Positions 47,440 to 61,138 are shown, counted from the stretch's first letter. The stretch is DNA of 64,000 nucleotides from Apostichopus japonicus (GCF_037975245.1 NC_092566.1:622001-686000), one strand, 5' to 3'. A program made the numbers and translations. The notes: generated by a model not told the origin, from the letters alone.

Positions 47440-47940
47440 GTATTAGCATACATAAAGTAATAAGCAATCTATGTATAGGTAATATACAATCTATGTATAA
47501 TCTATGTATAGGTATTAAGCAATTTATGTATAGGTAATAAGCAATCTATGTATAGGTAATACACAATCTATGTATAGGTAATAAGCAGTCTATGTATAGG
47601 TAATAAGCAGTCTATGTATAGGTAATAAGCAATCTATGTGTAGGTAATATACAATCTATGTATAGGTATTAAGCAATTTATGTATAGGTAATAAGCAATC
47701 TATGTATAGGTAATACACAATCTATGTATAGGTAATAAGCAGTCTATGTATAGGTAATAAGCAATCTATGTATAGGTAATTAGCAATCTATGTGTAGGTA
47801 ATAAGCAATCTATGTATAGGTATTAAGCAATTTATGTATAGGTAATACACAATCTATGTATAGGTAATAAGCAGTCTATGTATAGGTAATAAGCAGTCTA
47901 TGTATAGGTAATAAGCAATCTATGTGTAGGTAACAGATAG
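47440..47940. repeat. 22-bp minisatellite with 154-bp higher-order period
   Basis: About 22 units of 'aatctatgtataggtaataagc'. The variant 'ggtattaagcaatttatg' occurs at 47511, 47665 and 47819, spaced exactly 154 bp (7 units), and flanking variants (…atacacaatc…, …gcagtctatg…) follow in nearly the same order. Confidence 0.95.
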
Positions 47941-49869
47941 ACTGTTACCTACTGTAGATTATGTTATTGTATGAAATGAGATTTCGGAATGGTAGGACAA
48001 AGATCGTGAGTGTCTCTTAGAGGGTATTGGAGGTGCAGTACAAGAATGTTTAGGAGACAGACCTGTAACTATCATTATTCCTTGGAGGGGGGGGGGGGGT
48101 GGGTGATGAAGAAGGTGAATTAGGAATAGGGGATGAGAGGAAATAGACATTGCTTTCATTGTTTTATCCTTGTCCTTTGTAATGATGATCCAGTGCAGCC
48201 AGCTGGTTAGCAGAGTCTGTCACAAAACAAATGTTAGGCGTTAATTGTGTCATCAGATTGCTGTTAGCTTTACTCATGATATTTATAGAGATAGTACTGA
48301 ATTATTATGAGACAACAAAATGAGGAGACATCTCTCTAGTATTTTATTAATTTAAGGCTTTTATTTGGAATAAAATGAAATGAAGTTACAGCCAGTGACT
48401 AATTATCTGGCATATTTTGTCATCTTTTTGGTTAATGTAGTTGTTACCTTGCTAGTGCTATACATCTCTGTGCGATTGTAAAGATCATGCACAGTGTGTT
48501 GCATTGCAGTTGTATCTGCTCCTGCAGTAGCCATATTTATTGATATATAAATTTCATATTCTGTGTAATATCTGGGAATACTTATAATTTATGATGGTAC
48601 AGTTTTGCACAGACATGATTTACAACTGAATCTATACAATGTACTGGTAGATGTGAATTTCTTCATTACTATCAGTGCTTGGTATGCACAAATATATATG
48701 TATGTTGTCTAAAATCTCTACAGTTGGACATGATTAGACTGTAAGGGGGTGGGGGAGGGGGTGCGGGAAGTATACAGCTAATTCCACAAGTTGTCATATT
48801 ACATGAGGTCGTTAGAAGTATAGTCTTAATATCTTATAGTCTAAAGAAAAAGAAACATTTGATTGCTTAGTAACTATCTTGGTTTTCAAGATATTCATCT
48901 TTAAAATACGTTAAATTTTTTGGCTAGATTGATGATTTGGCTTCTCAGTTCAGACCAACTGTTTGTCCATCGTCCATTGATATTGTCAAGTATCCATTGT
49001 TTATTGTTCAGTCTCCACTGTCCTTGGTTTTGTAAATTTGAATCACTCAACCAAAACAAGTTCTTGTTTAACAACAATACACCCTGGGAAGCCTTTCGAT
49101 ACCAACATTGTTTTAAACTTTTCAGGTGGTTAAAAACTTATGGTTTTCGGTTCAGTTGGTTAGCCTTTCATCTGATGAACTGACCTAATTTGATTTGTGC
49201 GTTAGACTTAATGGTCCAGCCACTTTAATTGATGAGCCTCAAAATTGAACACAATTAGTATACATGTACTACACATACTGTATAATGCAACCCAAACTGA
49301 CCGCAGTACATGTCTTACAATGGTTGACAACATTATCGAGTTAATTTTAGTCCTAAGTAAGGTCATCCTTTATATTAACACATGTCCTAGCTTCAAGGCT
49401 TACCTTTGGCTAACCAATCCAGCTAAACATATTAAACATTGTTCAAGTGTTGTCAGTGTAACCATGGAAAGTATTACTTTATGGTGACTATACTTATATT
49501 CAATATGTGCAGCACACTGTCAATGTCAGTGTCTTTCACACAAGCCTTCTTTTGTGTCAATGTTATATCCAGCATGGCACCTTTTTCTTCCATTGTATAT
49601 AATTTTTATTGATTTTCAATTGTGTGCACACTGTATGTATGGACTGTGATAGTTGAATTTGGGATGCATGGTACATTCAATCGGCTAGCACTGGCATATA
49701 CATATATATGTATTTTTATGAGGTATATTGCTGTCAGGAAAGAAGGGGAAAAAAGAAAAAAAAAATAGAGAGGATTTATTTAAACTCTTTAATCTTACCA
49801 GGGAATACTGCAGTGTTCAAATTATAAGTAGCACTTACTTTTGAGGGTTATGAATTTTGTCTTGTACAG

Positions 49870-50065
49870 TACAGAAGTTACTTCGCTATGAGCTTACCTA
49901 TCTCCTCACAACCTTAGCACCCATTCTACCATGCCTATAAATAATATCCATGGTAACACTTTAACACTGTGTGCCCTCCATTACAAACTCCCCGGTCATT
50001 GCCCCTCCTCATTCTACCATCTTAAGTGCCTACACGCATTTTTTCGGTCGGAATTTTTCCTTCAG
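49870..50065. repeat. ~200-bp dispersed repeat, copy 2
   Basis: Partner of 43545-43750, same orientation, more diverged at its 3' end. Confidence 0.75.
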
Positions 50066-52680
50066 ATTTAGTCCATACCATCATGGTTCATGAGCAATAA
50101 AAAAAAACTGGCGCTATAGATACATATTTGGACTTGCAAAGCAATATATCCAAGACCAGTTCACAATGTAATACTGGGTCAACTATTTCCTGCTTTAGGG
50201 ATCTGACTCTTTCAATAAGTATATATATAAACGATCTTTATAGTGATATAGATAATCCCAAATATATTGCAGTGGATTTTAACTTTGTGACAGGAAGATA
50301 TTAGCCAAATAAATTCAGCAGGAGAGTTGTAGTTCCTTTAGAAGACCTTATTGTTAATCGGTTTTAACCTTAAAACTTCTCACTCGTCCCCAAGAAATGT
50401 TAACTCCCAAACAAAAAAGACAAAAAGAACAGTGGAACATCCAAGAATGAATCAAAATACCATTTATGTAGATGACAAATATTAATATTCCCCAAGGGGT
50501 CTCTTGTTTCTCCTACTTTGGTATATATGACTGAAACATTCGAATATTTTGGTTGATGAGACGAGAATGTGATACAGTAATTGTTAAATGTTGAAACTTA
50601 TTTCCCTGGAGAAACCTAGGCTGATAGATGTGATGCTATATTTAGTACTTTAGGCCTTCTGTATTCTGAAGTCATCTTTTGAAATCATTTAAAAATCATT
50701 AAATGTTTGATTTAACTGTGGTACGGATTTAAAAAATGATGCATATAAGTTGTCTGTTAGATGTACAATTCTAATAAGGCACAAAAATACTCTGTTGTTT
50801 TGCGAGAAGTGTTTCAGCGGTACTGTAATTTTAGCCATGTATTCTTGTTGACATTGTGTGTGGTGTCTAATAGGTGTACATTCTTTGTTTTCATTGTATG
50901 TTATATGTGTGACTTTTATGTTCACTAAAAACATTAAAAGTGTTATATACCTTCTGTGTTTTGACTGTTCAGACTTAATAAGCTCCAATCATTCTCCTCA
51001 GTTGTGTAATAATTGATGTCAAATTGTGACCAATCTTAAATTCTTTAATAATTCAAGTTCTTCTTTAATGTAATTAACTGAAGAAGCATATTATGTTGCC
51101 CCAACTCTTGTAAGTTAAAGGGACTTTTAAACAGTTTCAATTTAGCACATGTTTTCTCTGTCTGTTTTTGCTAGCAACTGACTCCTATCTTTTGTACAAG
51201 GTTATAATTGAAGCGACCTTTATATTGTGAGTTTTATATATCTCTTCTCATCTCTTGGGCTTTCATCAATATCGGTTTGGAACCTGTGATGCCAATAGCA
51301 ATCTATGAATTGTGTCATAATATAAGATATTAATTTCATCTCTGAAGACTGCCTGCATGAGATGAAGAGGCAGAAACACATCCATCGTCAATAGTAACGA
51401 GTAGAACAGTCATTCAAAACATATTGTACTGAACAATAGAAAACGAGAATAATATGAACAAGGGACATTCGATAAAAAAATGGATATTTGCAAGTTTTTA
51501 TTTCTTTAATAATTCTGACTCACTTTAAAGATATTGATAAGCCTAGAGGCAAATGTTGTGATTGGACAGAACAGGGTTCATTAAGTTGCCATTTGCAAAT
51601 AAACTATCGCAGATCTATGCAAACATTGGTAAGAAAAAACATTTGATCCCCTAATATACTGTATAAATTCATTAAACCAGAAGAAATCACTTGTTTCTTG
51701 CATAGCTGTGCACTGTTGGAAATTATGTTAAAGTATAAAATGCTATAGAAGCCAATGTTTCTTTATCTCTGTTACATACAGTACAAAAAAGTAATTTCTT
51801 TAGGCTGTGTTGAAACTAAATGGTAACAGAATTATGCCCAAAGGTACAGCAGTATGGCATACTGTACATTCATGTAATATTTTTCTTGTTTATAAACATT
51901 TGCATTCATTTTTCATTTGTTTTTATAATTTTCAACTTCAAAGTTTGAGACTTACTGTAAAGGGTACTGTACTATCATGGCAACAATGTGTAGACTTTAT
52001 CTTTTGATGTTTAGTTAACTTTGTTTTATTTTATTTTATTACAAATTTGTTTGTTTGTATATTAGATATAAGGATTCTGGTGTAAGTGGGCTTTTTCCTG
52101 TTTGTGGACAAAGATATCAAATACTTGTAAAATCTTTCTTTTTATTTGATTGTTTTATACTATACATTTATATACTATAAATGCCTCATATTGTAATGCA
52201 TTGCATCAGATTTGAGAGCAACAACGAAATTTTGACTACAGTGTATGCTGTTATTTTTTCTAGTGGTAGTGGGATGTCACATGACAGGGACATTTTGTAA
52301 ATTAACATCGTTTTGTAAAGTAAGAATATGAGATGTTTGTAGATATCCAGTTAATGAAATAAATGTTACTAATATGCAGATTTATGCAAGGACTGTAAGT
52401 GTAGGTTTAGTTTGCTCACCATACTGCCTATCAATCCTCTAAAAAAAAATTAATTTTCAGATGTATTTGAAAGGATAGTTCAGTGCAAAATGTCAAGAAG
52501 GAAGAATGTCTTAGTGAAAATTTCTTTCTATTCCTTTTATGAAATTATATTGTTAGAGGTTTGTTAAAGTTTTGTACAAATTTTGTGTAGACTTGAATCA
52601 AACAGGTGTGATGTCATGGATGCATAACTGCCAAATAATGTTTAATTTCTTCGTAAGCTAATTTTGGTGTTAGTTTAACA
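50066..52680 (+). other. BK channel first intron, no further feature seen
   Basis: AT-rich, no recognised coding or mobile sequence. Confidence 0.5.
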
Positions 52681-53075
52681 CTATTGTGTAATTTGCACAT
52701 CATTGGTATTATGTGAGCACTATGGTGTAATTTGAACACCAATGGTATTATTTAAGCATCTGTGGTGTTATTTGAGCACCTATGGTGTTATTTGAGCACT
52801 TTTGTGTTTGTTAGCACCTGTGGTGTTAATTAAGCACTATCATGTTATTTCTGAGTATCATGTATTGTTTTAGCACCTAAAGTATGGTGTTACTTGGGTG
52901 CCTATGATGTTATTTGTGTACAGGTTTATTGCATTTATTTGAGTCCTACTGGTGTTAGTTTCAGAGTACCTTCTGTACTGTATGATATTATTTCAGCATC
53001 TGTGTTTCTGTTTTCAGCGTGTACAGTATGGTATAACTTCATTATCTATGGTGTGATTTTATCATCTACTGTATG
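52680..53075. repeat. Degenerate ~23-bp tandem repeat
   Basis: Many imperfect copies of 'cacctatggtgttatttgag' with the core 'tatggtgt[ta]a[ct]tt' run to about 53070, the later ones more diverged. Confidence 0.75.
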
Positions 53076-54926
53076 GTGATTTAATTCACATGTTAGTCAT
53101 TCTGGCATATAATTCTTATCATATGAGGGTACATATATTTACTTTGCTGGTGGTGGATCTAACTGTAACCATGTTTCACAAATACCTGCATGTTCTAATG
53201 GCTGTCTCTTATTTCAACCTTTTTTCCTGTGATGTAATTTTAAGACAATGTTATTGCTCAATGTCTTGTTGAGCACTCACGTATTTCAATTTAAGAAGAG
53301 GAATGGTACAGTTAGTTAAACAAATGGCTGACAGTTATTCTGAAACAATATTTGAAAAAGGATTCAAGAAAATGAATATCTCATATTAAATAGAGTACCC
53401 TGCCTGTGGGTTCATGGAATGTACAAATATTTGATCAAAAAAATCAGAAATTGGATTATAAAAATAAACACCAACTGGACTGTTATACAGGCCTAGAATC
53501 TCACAATGTTAGCCACTTGGCTAAAAAATATTCAAATGCTGACAACATCTACTGGGAAAATCCAGGTTCTTGCTAGCAATTTTCTATATAGTGCTATGAA
53601 ACACACATTAGTTACTGTACCAGCGTCTGAAAGCAGCTCAATAAAATCTGCTGATAATATGCAGTAATACAGGACTTATGTTAGGTACGGAAATCATGCA
53701 GATGCTTTGACTGACAATTGTGAACTGACTTGTCATGTATTTACAAAGGTTCGTAATATCTACTTGCAGAAAAATGCCTTTTTCTTTGTACTGGCAAACT
53801 GCCAAATCCACTGTCATTTAGCCAATAAATAGCTCTCAGGTTTTGAGGCCTGCATCCTAATTCACAGAAACACTACTTGAAAGATTGTATTGTATGTGAT
53901 TGTTGTTGGGACTTTCTTCCATTGACATTGGTAACTGGGTTGTTTTTCATTGTTTTATTCTTAAGTCACATAATGCAGTTTCGTAGCATGACAAACAAGT
54001 TTAATTTCCAATAAGTGACTCAAAATGTCCTAAAATTGTGAAAAATTCCAATTTCTTATCCTTTTCACCCCTTTTGCGTAAAATGAACATCGTATTGAAA
54101 TATTTCTATAACTTTATGGTAATCATAAAAAATGACTTTGTAATTACCTGTAATGTTGATTTCATGTAAAGTGGTCCAGGATGTTTCAAGTTGAATGGAG
54201 GATGTCATAATCAAATCAGTTAAATGTGATTAGTCTGGTGAATCATCCATGTTTTAATATTTTAGGGTTTCTTAGAAAGTTTAGTAAAAAATGAAGATGG
54301 GTTCTGAGTACAGATATATATCAAACAGACGTAGTGAGTTGCTTTATGTGAGCCTAGCTCCTTTGAAACAATTTGTTGTTCTTTTTTGACATGTAAGGAT
54401 TAAAGTTATGTAACTCCTACAGTTACAGACAATTTCCAACAAAGCATTATAGATCTGGTGATCTATGATATTTGTTTTCGCAAATTTTGAAGAGACTTTC
54501 AAGTTATGTATGATTTATCATAAATGTGTAAACCTCAATTCATTTGAATGGAGCAATGTATATATAGTAGGTAGAAATCATTGAAAATTATATCATGTGA
54601 ATACAAACTATGAATATAAGTTATTCCCTTTAGAACCTTGTCACATGATTTTGATAAAATGTCTGTACATTTTGAAAGTACACCATTGAAAGTATGAATA
54701 TAACATGATTACTACGTTATTAATTAATTACAAATTGAATTTATATATTGTATGATATATAATACACATCCTTCACCTCCTCCTTCTCCCTGGAACTGTC
54801 ATTTCTCCTGAGGGTCGGGATCTTCCTCTGTCTTATCTAGGGTTAATTTCTCTTGCATGATGGTGATAAATGAGTTCTTTCTCTTTCTCTTTTCTTCCTT
54901 TCTTTCCCCTTACCTCTTTATTTCAG

Positions 54927-54988
54927 GTATCTCTTTACTTTATGACTAGCATGGCATCTTTCATTCTCTATCTGTTGGACACCGACGA
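54927..54988 (+). CDS. slo: BK channel S1 exon, version A
   Basis: 62 nt flanked by a pyrimidine-rich acceptor (ctttcccc…atttcag) and the donor 'ga|gtaagtg'. It translates VSLYFMTSMASFILYLLDTD plus GA of a split codon. Entry phase 0 fits exon 1 exactly and the exit phase is 2. The pattern V-x-L-x-F-x-x-S-x-x-x-x-(V/I)-x-Y-(F/L)-x-D corresponds to Slo1 S1. An acidic D-x-D end is present, as Asp usually is in this position in Slo1. It shares 10 of 20 residues, length and both phases with version B 8.8 kb downstream. Confidence 0.78.
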
Positions 54989-55135
54989 GTAAGTGAAGTT
55001 TCTTTTTTGCATTCCTTGCTAAAATTGCTTCATTGCATGCTTGACAGCGTATCTCATATATGGTTTTACTACTTGTACAGTATTCTGTTCATACTAACAC
55101 AGTTAAACGTTCGCCTGCCCATTTTAAAGACGCTG

Positions 55136-55180
55136 GTTATCTCTGTGTTTCAGAGTTTTGCATCTTTTGCTGTTTTCTAA
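55136..55180 (+). pseudogene. Probable decayed third S1-like exon
   Basis: In one frame it reads VISVFQSFASFAVF then TAA. This aligns with version B (VFLVFIISFASFVVY) with one codon missing. DNA identity is strongest over 'agttttgcatcttttg-tgtttt'. It sits 150 bp downstream of S1 exon A and lacks a donor and a full-length frame, so it is not usable as an S1 exon. The match is short, so chance cannot be ruled out. Confidence 0.45.
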
Positions 55181-55559
55181 TGGAATATATGCCTTTGCCA
55201 TAAATTGTGTTTTGGAAAACCATGACTTTTCTAATGAAATGTCTTATTCCATCTTAACTTGTTGTCATGAATTCAAACATGTCTATAAACTGTGAGAATG
55301 CATGCATATACTATCTGCTCAGTAGTAGTTAAGTGACTCACCTGGCAGAAACCCCATTGTTCTAATAACAATGAGATTAACACTGATTCTCTCCATGGAA
55401 ATTTCACTTTACCTACGTTTTTCATTGTTAAGTTGTTCTCTTCACATCAGAATATTGTTGATTCTCACAATAGTTTAACAGTTAGTACTTTAAAAATCAA
55501 TTAAAAAATTCACAGACGGCTTAAAAATACAACATGTAGTATTATTGAAGTAGATTGAA

Positions 55560-55775
55560 CTCAGTCTGTGTAAACATATAGAATTGAATTGAATTCATTT
55601 GTAGTTCTTGAATTCAATTCAATTTACATGTAGTTATTGAATAGAACTCAAGTTACATGTAGTTATTGCATAGACCTTATTGAATAGAATTCAAGTTACA
55701 TGTAGTTATTGAATAGAATTCAAGTTACATGTAGTTATTGAATTGAACTTAAGTTACATGTAGTTATTGAAGATC
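55560..55775. repeat. ~29-bp tandem repeat, about 6 units
   Basis: 'ttacatgtagttattgaatagaattcaag' repeats with small changes; the first part also contains gaattgaattc inverted repeats. Lies between S1 exon A and the dispersed repeat copy 2. Confidence 0.9.
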
Positions 55776-55789
55776 TGTAATGCAACGAC

Positions 55790-56350
55790 TGCAGTATTTA
55801 AAGTATTACAGACAACTAGCCAATTTGCCCATATTCAGTACATTTTTTGTGTGTGATAATCTCATTCAAAATATGTTGAAAGTTTTTGAAAAGCTCTTTT
55901 TGTTTCCAAGGTATACACATTTGAACTTTTGTTAAATCTGGGTAAACTCATTAAATATGTGCAACTATGGCGTTGAGTGTTTCGCTCATCAAAATTTCTT
56001 ATATTGAGCCTTAATAAGTTAACCTCTGAGTACAAGCCCACATATACCATTTGAGTTGTGTGATGTTCCTCTTTTCAAATAAGACAAAAAAGTATTAAAA
56101 AAAATTGCTTTAGGCCACAAACCTGTGTTCAGTGTCCTTGAAACAAAGGAATTACATAACAGAAGATTAGGCAGTCACTCCTGTTACATAATCAGTGTGC
56201 ATAATTAGCTAATGTTTATTCATAAATAAAACTAGCATTGAAAAGACTTGTAGAATGGTCAATCTTTGATGGATTTTGATGGGAATTGCAGCTATTTTCA
56301 TGATTTCTAATCCCTATTAGTGTGATTAGGACAGTATTGGCCTTTAAAGA
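55790..56350. repeat. ~560-bp dispersed repeat, copy 2
   Basis: Second copy of the 31535-32130 sequence in the same orientation, beginning ~800 bp downstream of S1 exon A. It has diverged by substitutions and indels and lacks the 'aacgtaggttgtg' segment of copy 1. Confidence 0.9.
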
Positions 56351-59300
56351 CATGTACTGTAACAGTGCCATGTTACCATGGTGATGAGAAGTGAGAGAAT
56401 GATTCCCCTTTGTGCACATGAGGTCCAGATATGAATGCTGGATAGTGGGGTGACTTTCCAAATATATAGAGAGGTAAAAGACCATAGTAGTTATAGAGGG
56501 AAGGCAATGGATATACAGTACGTCCAATAAAATACCTTAAAAATGCTGAGATTGTTTAGAATTGCTCTAAATGATTACCATGTGCTCGTAGTCACTCGTA
56601 GGGTCCACATGAAATCATTTTGACAAGTCACCATAGTACATGATTCTTGCACATAGCAACCTATCACCTACAGCAGGTATAAAACATTGCACTTCATTCT
56701 AGCATCCTTCATGAAAAAATGAAATCATTTTACAGCTCTCTAAAGTGTTGTTTTTGCAAATTCTTTTTTATGCCGTGGTCTTTTCGTATATTGGCTCAAT
56801 TTCTGCTTGCCGCTTGAATACATCATCAGTAATTACACTGTAAAATATTAGTTGTTTATGTTACCGGTGGTGACAGACTCGTTATTAACTGCAATCATAG
56901 AAACCATCTCTCAAAAAATACAACTCTGTTCACCACATCATCTAACCCATCAATTATATACTCAAGTTATCGGAGATACTCTACTGCCATGCTTGACTAT
57001 GAATAAGTAAATTTCATGATGGTGAGTAACATATTTCACGGCTGATTGAAGATTGTTGTAATTTGGATCTTGTGTAGTTTCACCTGAGGCAATCCTCTAA
57101 AATGATGTGATTTTGGAGTTAATTGACAAATTTAATAGTGGCATTATTAGGGTAGAAATTAATATAAATATTTGGACAGTTGAATCTAATTAAGAGATTT
57201 AAATTGAGAAGAGGAAGGAAGGGTGATGGCACATGTGGAAAGGGCAGTTGTTGCAAATCAATGTTGGGGGGGGGGGGGTGGGGCAGGGGAGATTTAGTGG
57301 ATGGGCGATGGAAGATAAAAGAGTGCATGCCAAGGGAAGTGAGAAACTACCAACCTAATCGTTGGGTTATGCTAACGAAAGAAGGCTATTGGGGAAAGGT
57401 AAAGGGTTAGGGTTGGTGGGAAGGGAAGGAGGGCAAGAGGGAAGGGCGGGAGGGAAGTTCGGGAGGGGTAGGATCGAGGCTGTGGTAGAAGAGAAGGGAA
57501 ATATGTGAGGAAATACTAACATGTGCACACACAATTATATTACTCTATGATGTTTTGTACGTAGTTTTAGGAAAGTTAAATGTTATCATGAAATAAAAAG
57601 GAATAGAGAACAGTGAACACGATAAAAATACAGCCATCTTGGTAAAGAGCCAGTTGGTAGAAACTTATATGGTGTTAATTTACTAAGCCTCATTGCTTCA
57701 AATGCCACCGCCTTTATCCACTCGGCCACAGCACCGACCACAGCACCGGTTGTGCATAGCATATGCATGTATGTCCATTGTTATGAATACTATACTACCC
57801 ACACAAGCTCTTTAATGTAACATCTCAAATTAAAGTCACTCTAGAAGCATATGATATCAATATCATACACCATGGTGTCAACCATTGCTAACAGACATAT
57901 ATTTCAAAAAGAAATAAGAAGAGACATTCCCTTTAAGCTAACTTACTGAATAGAAGCCAGCAGGCTTTACTTCATTCGCCATATAATGCAATGTTATACC
58001 ACAATTAAACTGTCACTCCTCTGGCCTTGTCATGAAACAGTTTTACCAATCTGAATGAATGCTTCATTAATTATCCATTTGCACGTAATTATGTATTGTT
58101 GATTTATGTGATAAATATATTTAGTACTGAAATAAAGTGCATGTTATTGCTGTTTGGCAAGCTGTAGAGATGATAAATAACTGTGCTATATATATGTACA
58201 TGTACCGCCGTACAGATTATATAGTAGCTGTTGTATTTAAATGAAATTATAAGCGTGTTAATGTCTTCTATACAGTGTGGTAATAACACACCAGAGTGAG
58301 AGTTCTAACAGCTATGTGCTCATATTCACATTTTTACATGTTTTTTTTTGTGTTTTTGTTTGCCATGTGCTAATGTTATGCTGATATGTTAATGTCTGTG
58401 AACTATATTTGATTTAAGCAACTCACCTTTATCCATTAAGGAATATGCTCTTATTGTAGTTGTTGTTGGACTATAGTCAAGTTACTTCCATATAGAGTTG
58501 TCTGATGATTGCTCAATGTGTGAAACTCTGAGTAACAACTACTAGTGTTCCACTAGTCTCAACAAGTCTATACATATATGGCTGTCTAACTATGGAACTC
58601 TTCAGATATGTACCTCTATCTTATTTTGTATGTCTCTACTGGTCATGGACAGTTCCTTCTTTGTCATGGCAGGTTATTTCATCCTCGCTACAATTCAAGA
58701 GAATTGACACAATTAGCATTTCTGTCCCATATATTGACAAGAAGGCTGACATACTTGTAAGCCTTACTCAAAACAGTGAAATGATATACCAATGCCCTAT
58801 TTAATAAGTGAAGACAAGTAAGGCAGAAAAAGTAATGAAATCATATATACCAATGCCCAATACGTAGATGTAGTAAATAGAAAGAAGGCAGGCAGAAATT
58901 GCTAAGTAGGTTTCTATTCCAATTAAGTCAATTAAACTTCTTGACAATACTTGTATTTTGGAACATGAAAACAATAACTTGTTGTAGTTAATTAAAAGTG
59001 TTAATTAGACAGGTTTCCTTGTCTTAATCATCCAACACTTCCTTTCAATAGTTTCACACCCTGCACTTTGTCTATTTTCTATAGAGTTCTATAGAGTATA
59101 GAGTTTCTATAGAGTTTCTATAGAGGCTCATTTGCCCTACAGTGATTATTTAAATATGATTATGATTTGGAATCCCCTAGTCAGTTTTGTGGCTTCATGC
59201 AATCCGTCATTTATTTGTGATGGTTTTTTATGCTCATAATTTATTCGTGAATTTGTCGCAGTCTCTTCATGTATCTCACCATTCATGTGTCATATATTTG

Positions 59301-61100
59301 CATAATACTGATCAGGCTCTTGTCAATTACATTTGCACTTTTTTAAATGTAAACAATTTAGACATACCAACCAATGTTCTTGGCTTAAAGTGAAATTATA
59401 ATTCATTTTCAAATGATAAATATATTGATGCTGTTCAAAATTGAAGTTCCACATTAACTAAGGTCAAGTTTGAGCTGTTGAAAGTTGTTAACTTACTCTT
59501 TACATGTCCTTGATACAAAATTTTGTTTTCCTCTTTGGACAGTGGATTAGCTTGTGGGCATTGAACAGGTAGGGGGATTATGTGCAGACTGGGTTTTGTT
59601 CAGATTAGTAATGGTGGGTGTGGGGGGAGGGGGGGAGATGGGAGGGTGTTTTGTTCGATGAGAGATAAGTACATGCACATAGCATTAACAATAGTCCTGG
59701 TTATTTCCGATCAATAACTGTTACCGAGCCTCATACAGTCAGATACAGGTATCATTTATCATACTAAATAGAGCTAAGACCCTCACCACCAATCAGCTGA
59801 GACCCTCACCACCAATCAGCTGACACCCTCACCACCAATCAGGATAGGATAGCTTGTCTGACAGGAATTTATATTTCTACGGGCTGTACGAACTGTCAAG
59901 GGCGAGGTTATTTTAGGAGCATTTCAGAGTATTTGATGGTATTCAGGCCAGTAATGAGATAACAGGGCAGGTTGACTCTACATTCAGTTCAAATCAGAGG
60001 TGGTTAACCGTAATATCTATCTAATATCTGTACTAACCTTACTACCTATATGTAACATCTGTACTCACCTTACTACCTATGTAACATCGGTACTTAAGTT
60101 TAGCTGGGTGTTGATAGTTTCACTATTCACCAACACCATTAACTTATTCTATTCTATAGAATGCACTGCTTTAGTGGATAACCTTGATATACTGACTGGT
60201 ATAACTACTTCTGTATGGTGTTAGAGAACAGAAACCCTGGTAGGAAGGGACTACTGTCATTCCAAATTATTACAGTTTTGAAGAAAATGGCTCATTCAGA
60301 GGAAAGCAACTTAGTTAGGGGAAAGGGTAAGGGAGGTGGAGGGATAGGGGAGGGGGAGGGATAGGGGAGGAGGAAAAGCAAGGGTATCAATTCCTGTTTA
60401 TGGTATTGAGAATCGTCTGTGAAGTCATGCTCTGTTTATACTCAGCTATTTTTCTTTTGTCTCATTCATCAGTCTATCAATCATAATGTCTTCACTAATA
60501 AACAGTTCCAAAGTGGAAATTTTATTCGATGTGCGACATTTGAACTTTGCGTTGATTGTCCTTGGGGCATAAACTGCTGCCTCTGTGAGCTCCTTCTACT
60601 TAAATAGCAGTAATTACCAATGCCATTTAGAGACACGATCAATAGACTGGCAATTAGGGCAGATATCTAGCATTCTATGGCAATAACCAACTATTAGGAA
60701 ATGGTCTCTGTCATAGGGAATATGCACCATGCAGTAATACATACAGCATAGCATTGAACAGCCTTGCTGCGCCACAGAGACTTTGACATATAAATATACA
60801 TGAAGTATTTATACATTAATAATGAAGATGACTTGTATAAGAATAGTACATGACTTATGAAGGTAGCTGAAATACCAGCAGATAAACTCAAGTGACCACA
60901 TGGACTTGAATATTCAATTGATATACGTCAGTACTATTAATGAATAATATGAGAATATGTATTAAATCACAATGAGTAGGACATTGAATGACTGAGGACA
61001 CTGGTAAGAAAGTTTAACCAGAAAATTGATCCGGGAAGTAATTAGGAAAACAGGATGGAATAAGAACTGATAAAAGCAGACTACAGTGTTCAAACTAGAA
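56351..61100 (+). other. Intron between the two S1 exons, mostly featureless
   Basis: AT-rich with purine/G-rich patches at 57200-57480, 59605-59650 and 60310-60380, short repeats at 59085-59125 (tctatagag) and 59770-59842 (agaccctcaccaccaatcagctg ×3), and a tRNA-like relic at 57670-57737. No coding similarity. Confidence 0.55.
57670..57737 (-). mobile_element. tRNA-Ser/Leu-like relic (SINE head)
   Basis: The minus strand reads GCTGTGGCCGAGTGGATAAA then GGCGGTGGCATTTGAAGC. The A box (57711-57728) matches serine/leucine tRNAs closely, but no B box or matching acceptor stem follows. Probably the 5' head of a SINE or a tRNA pseudogene. Confidence 0.55.
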
Positions 61101-61138
61101 AGATAAGACGGCATGAAAGACAGAAACGTTAGGAATAC

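Noticed and set aside
47440-47940. Regular direct repeats, considered as a CRISPR array
   Set aside because: Repeats are contiguous with no unique spacers, and the window is plainly animal; it is a minisatellite.
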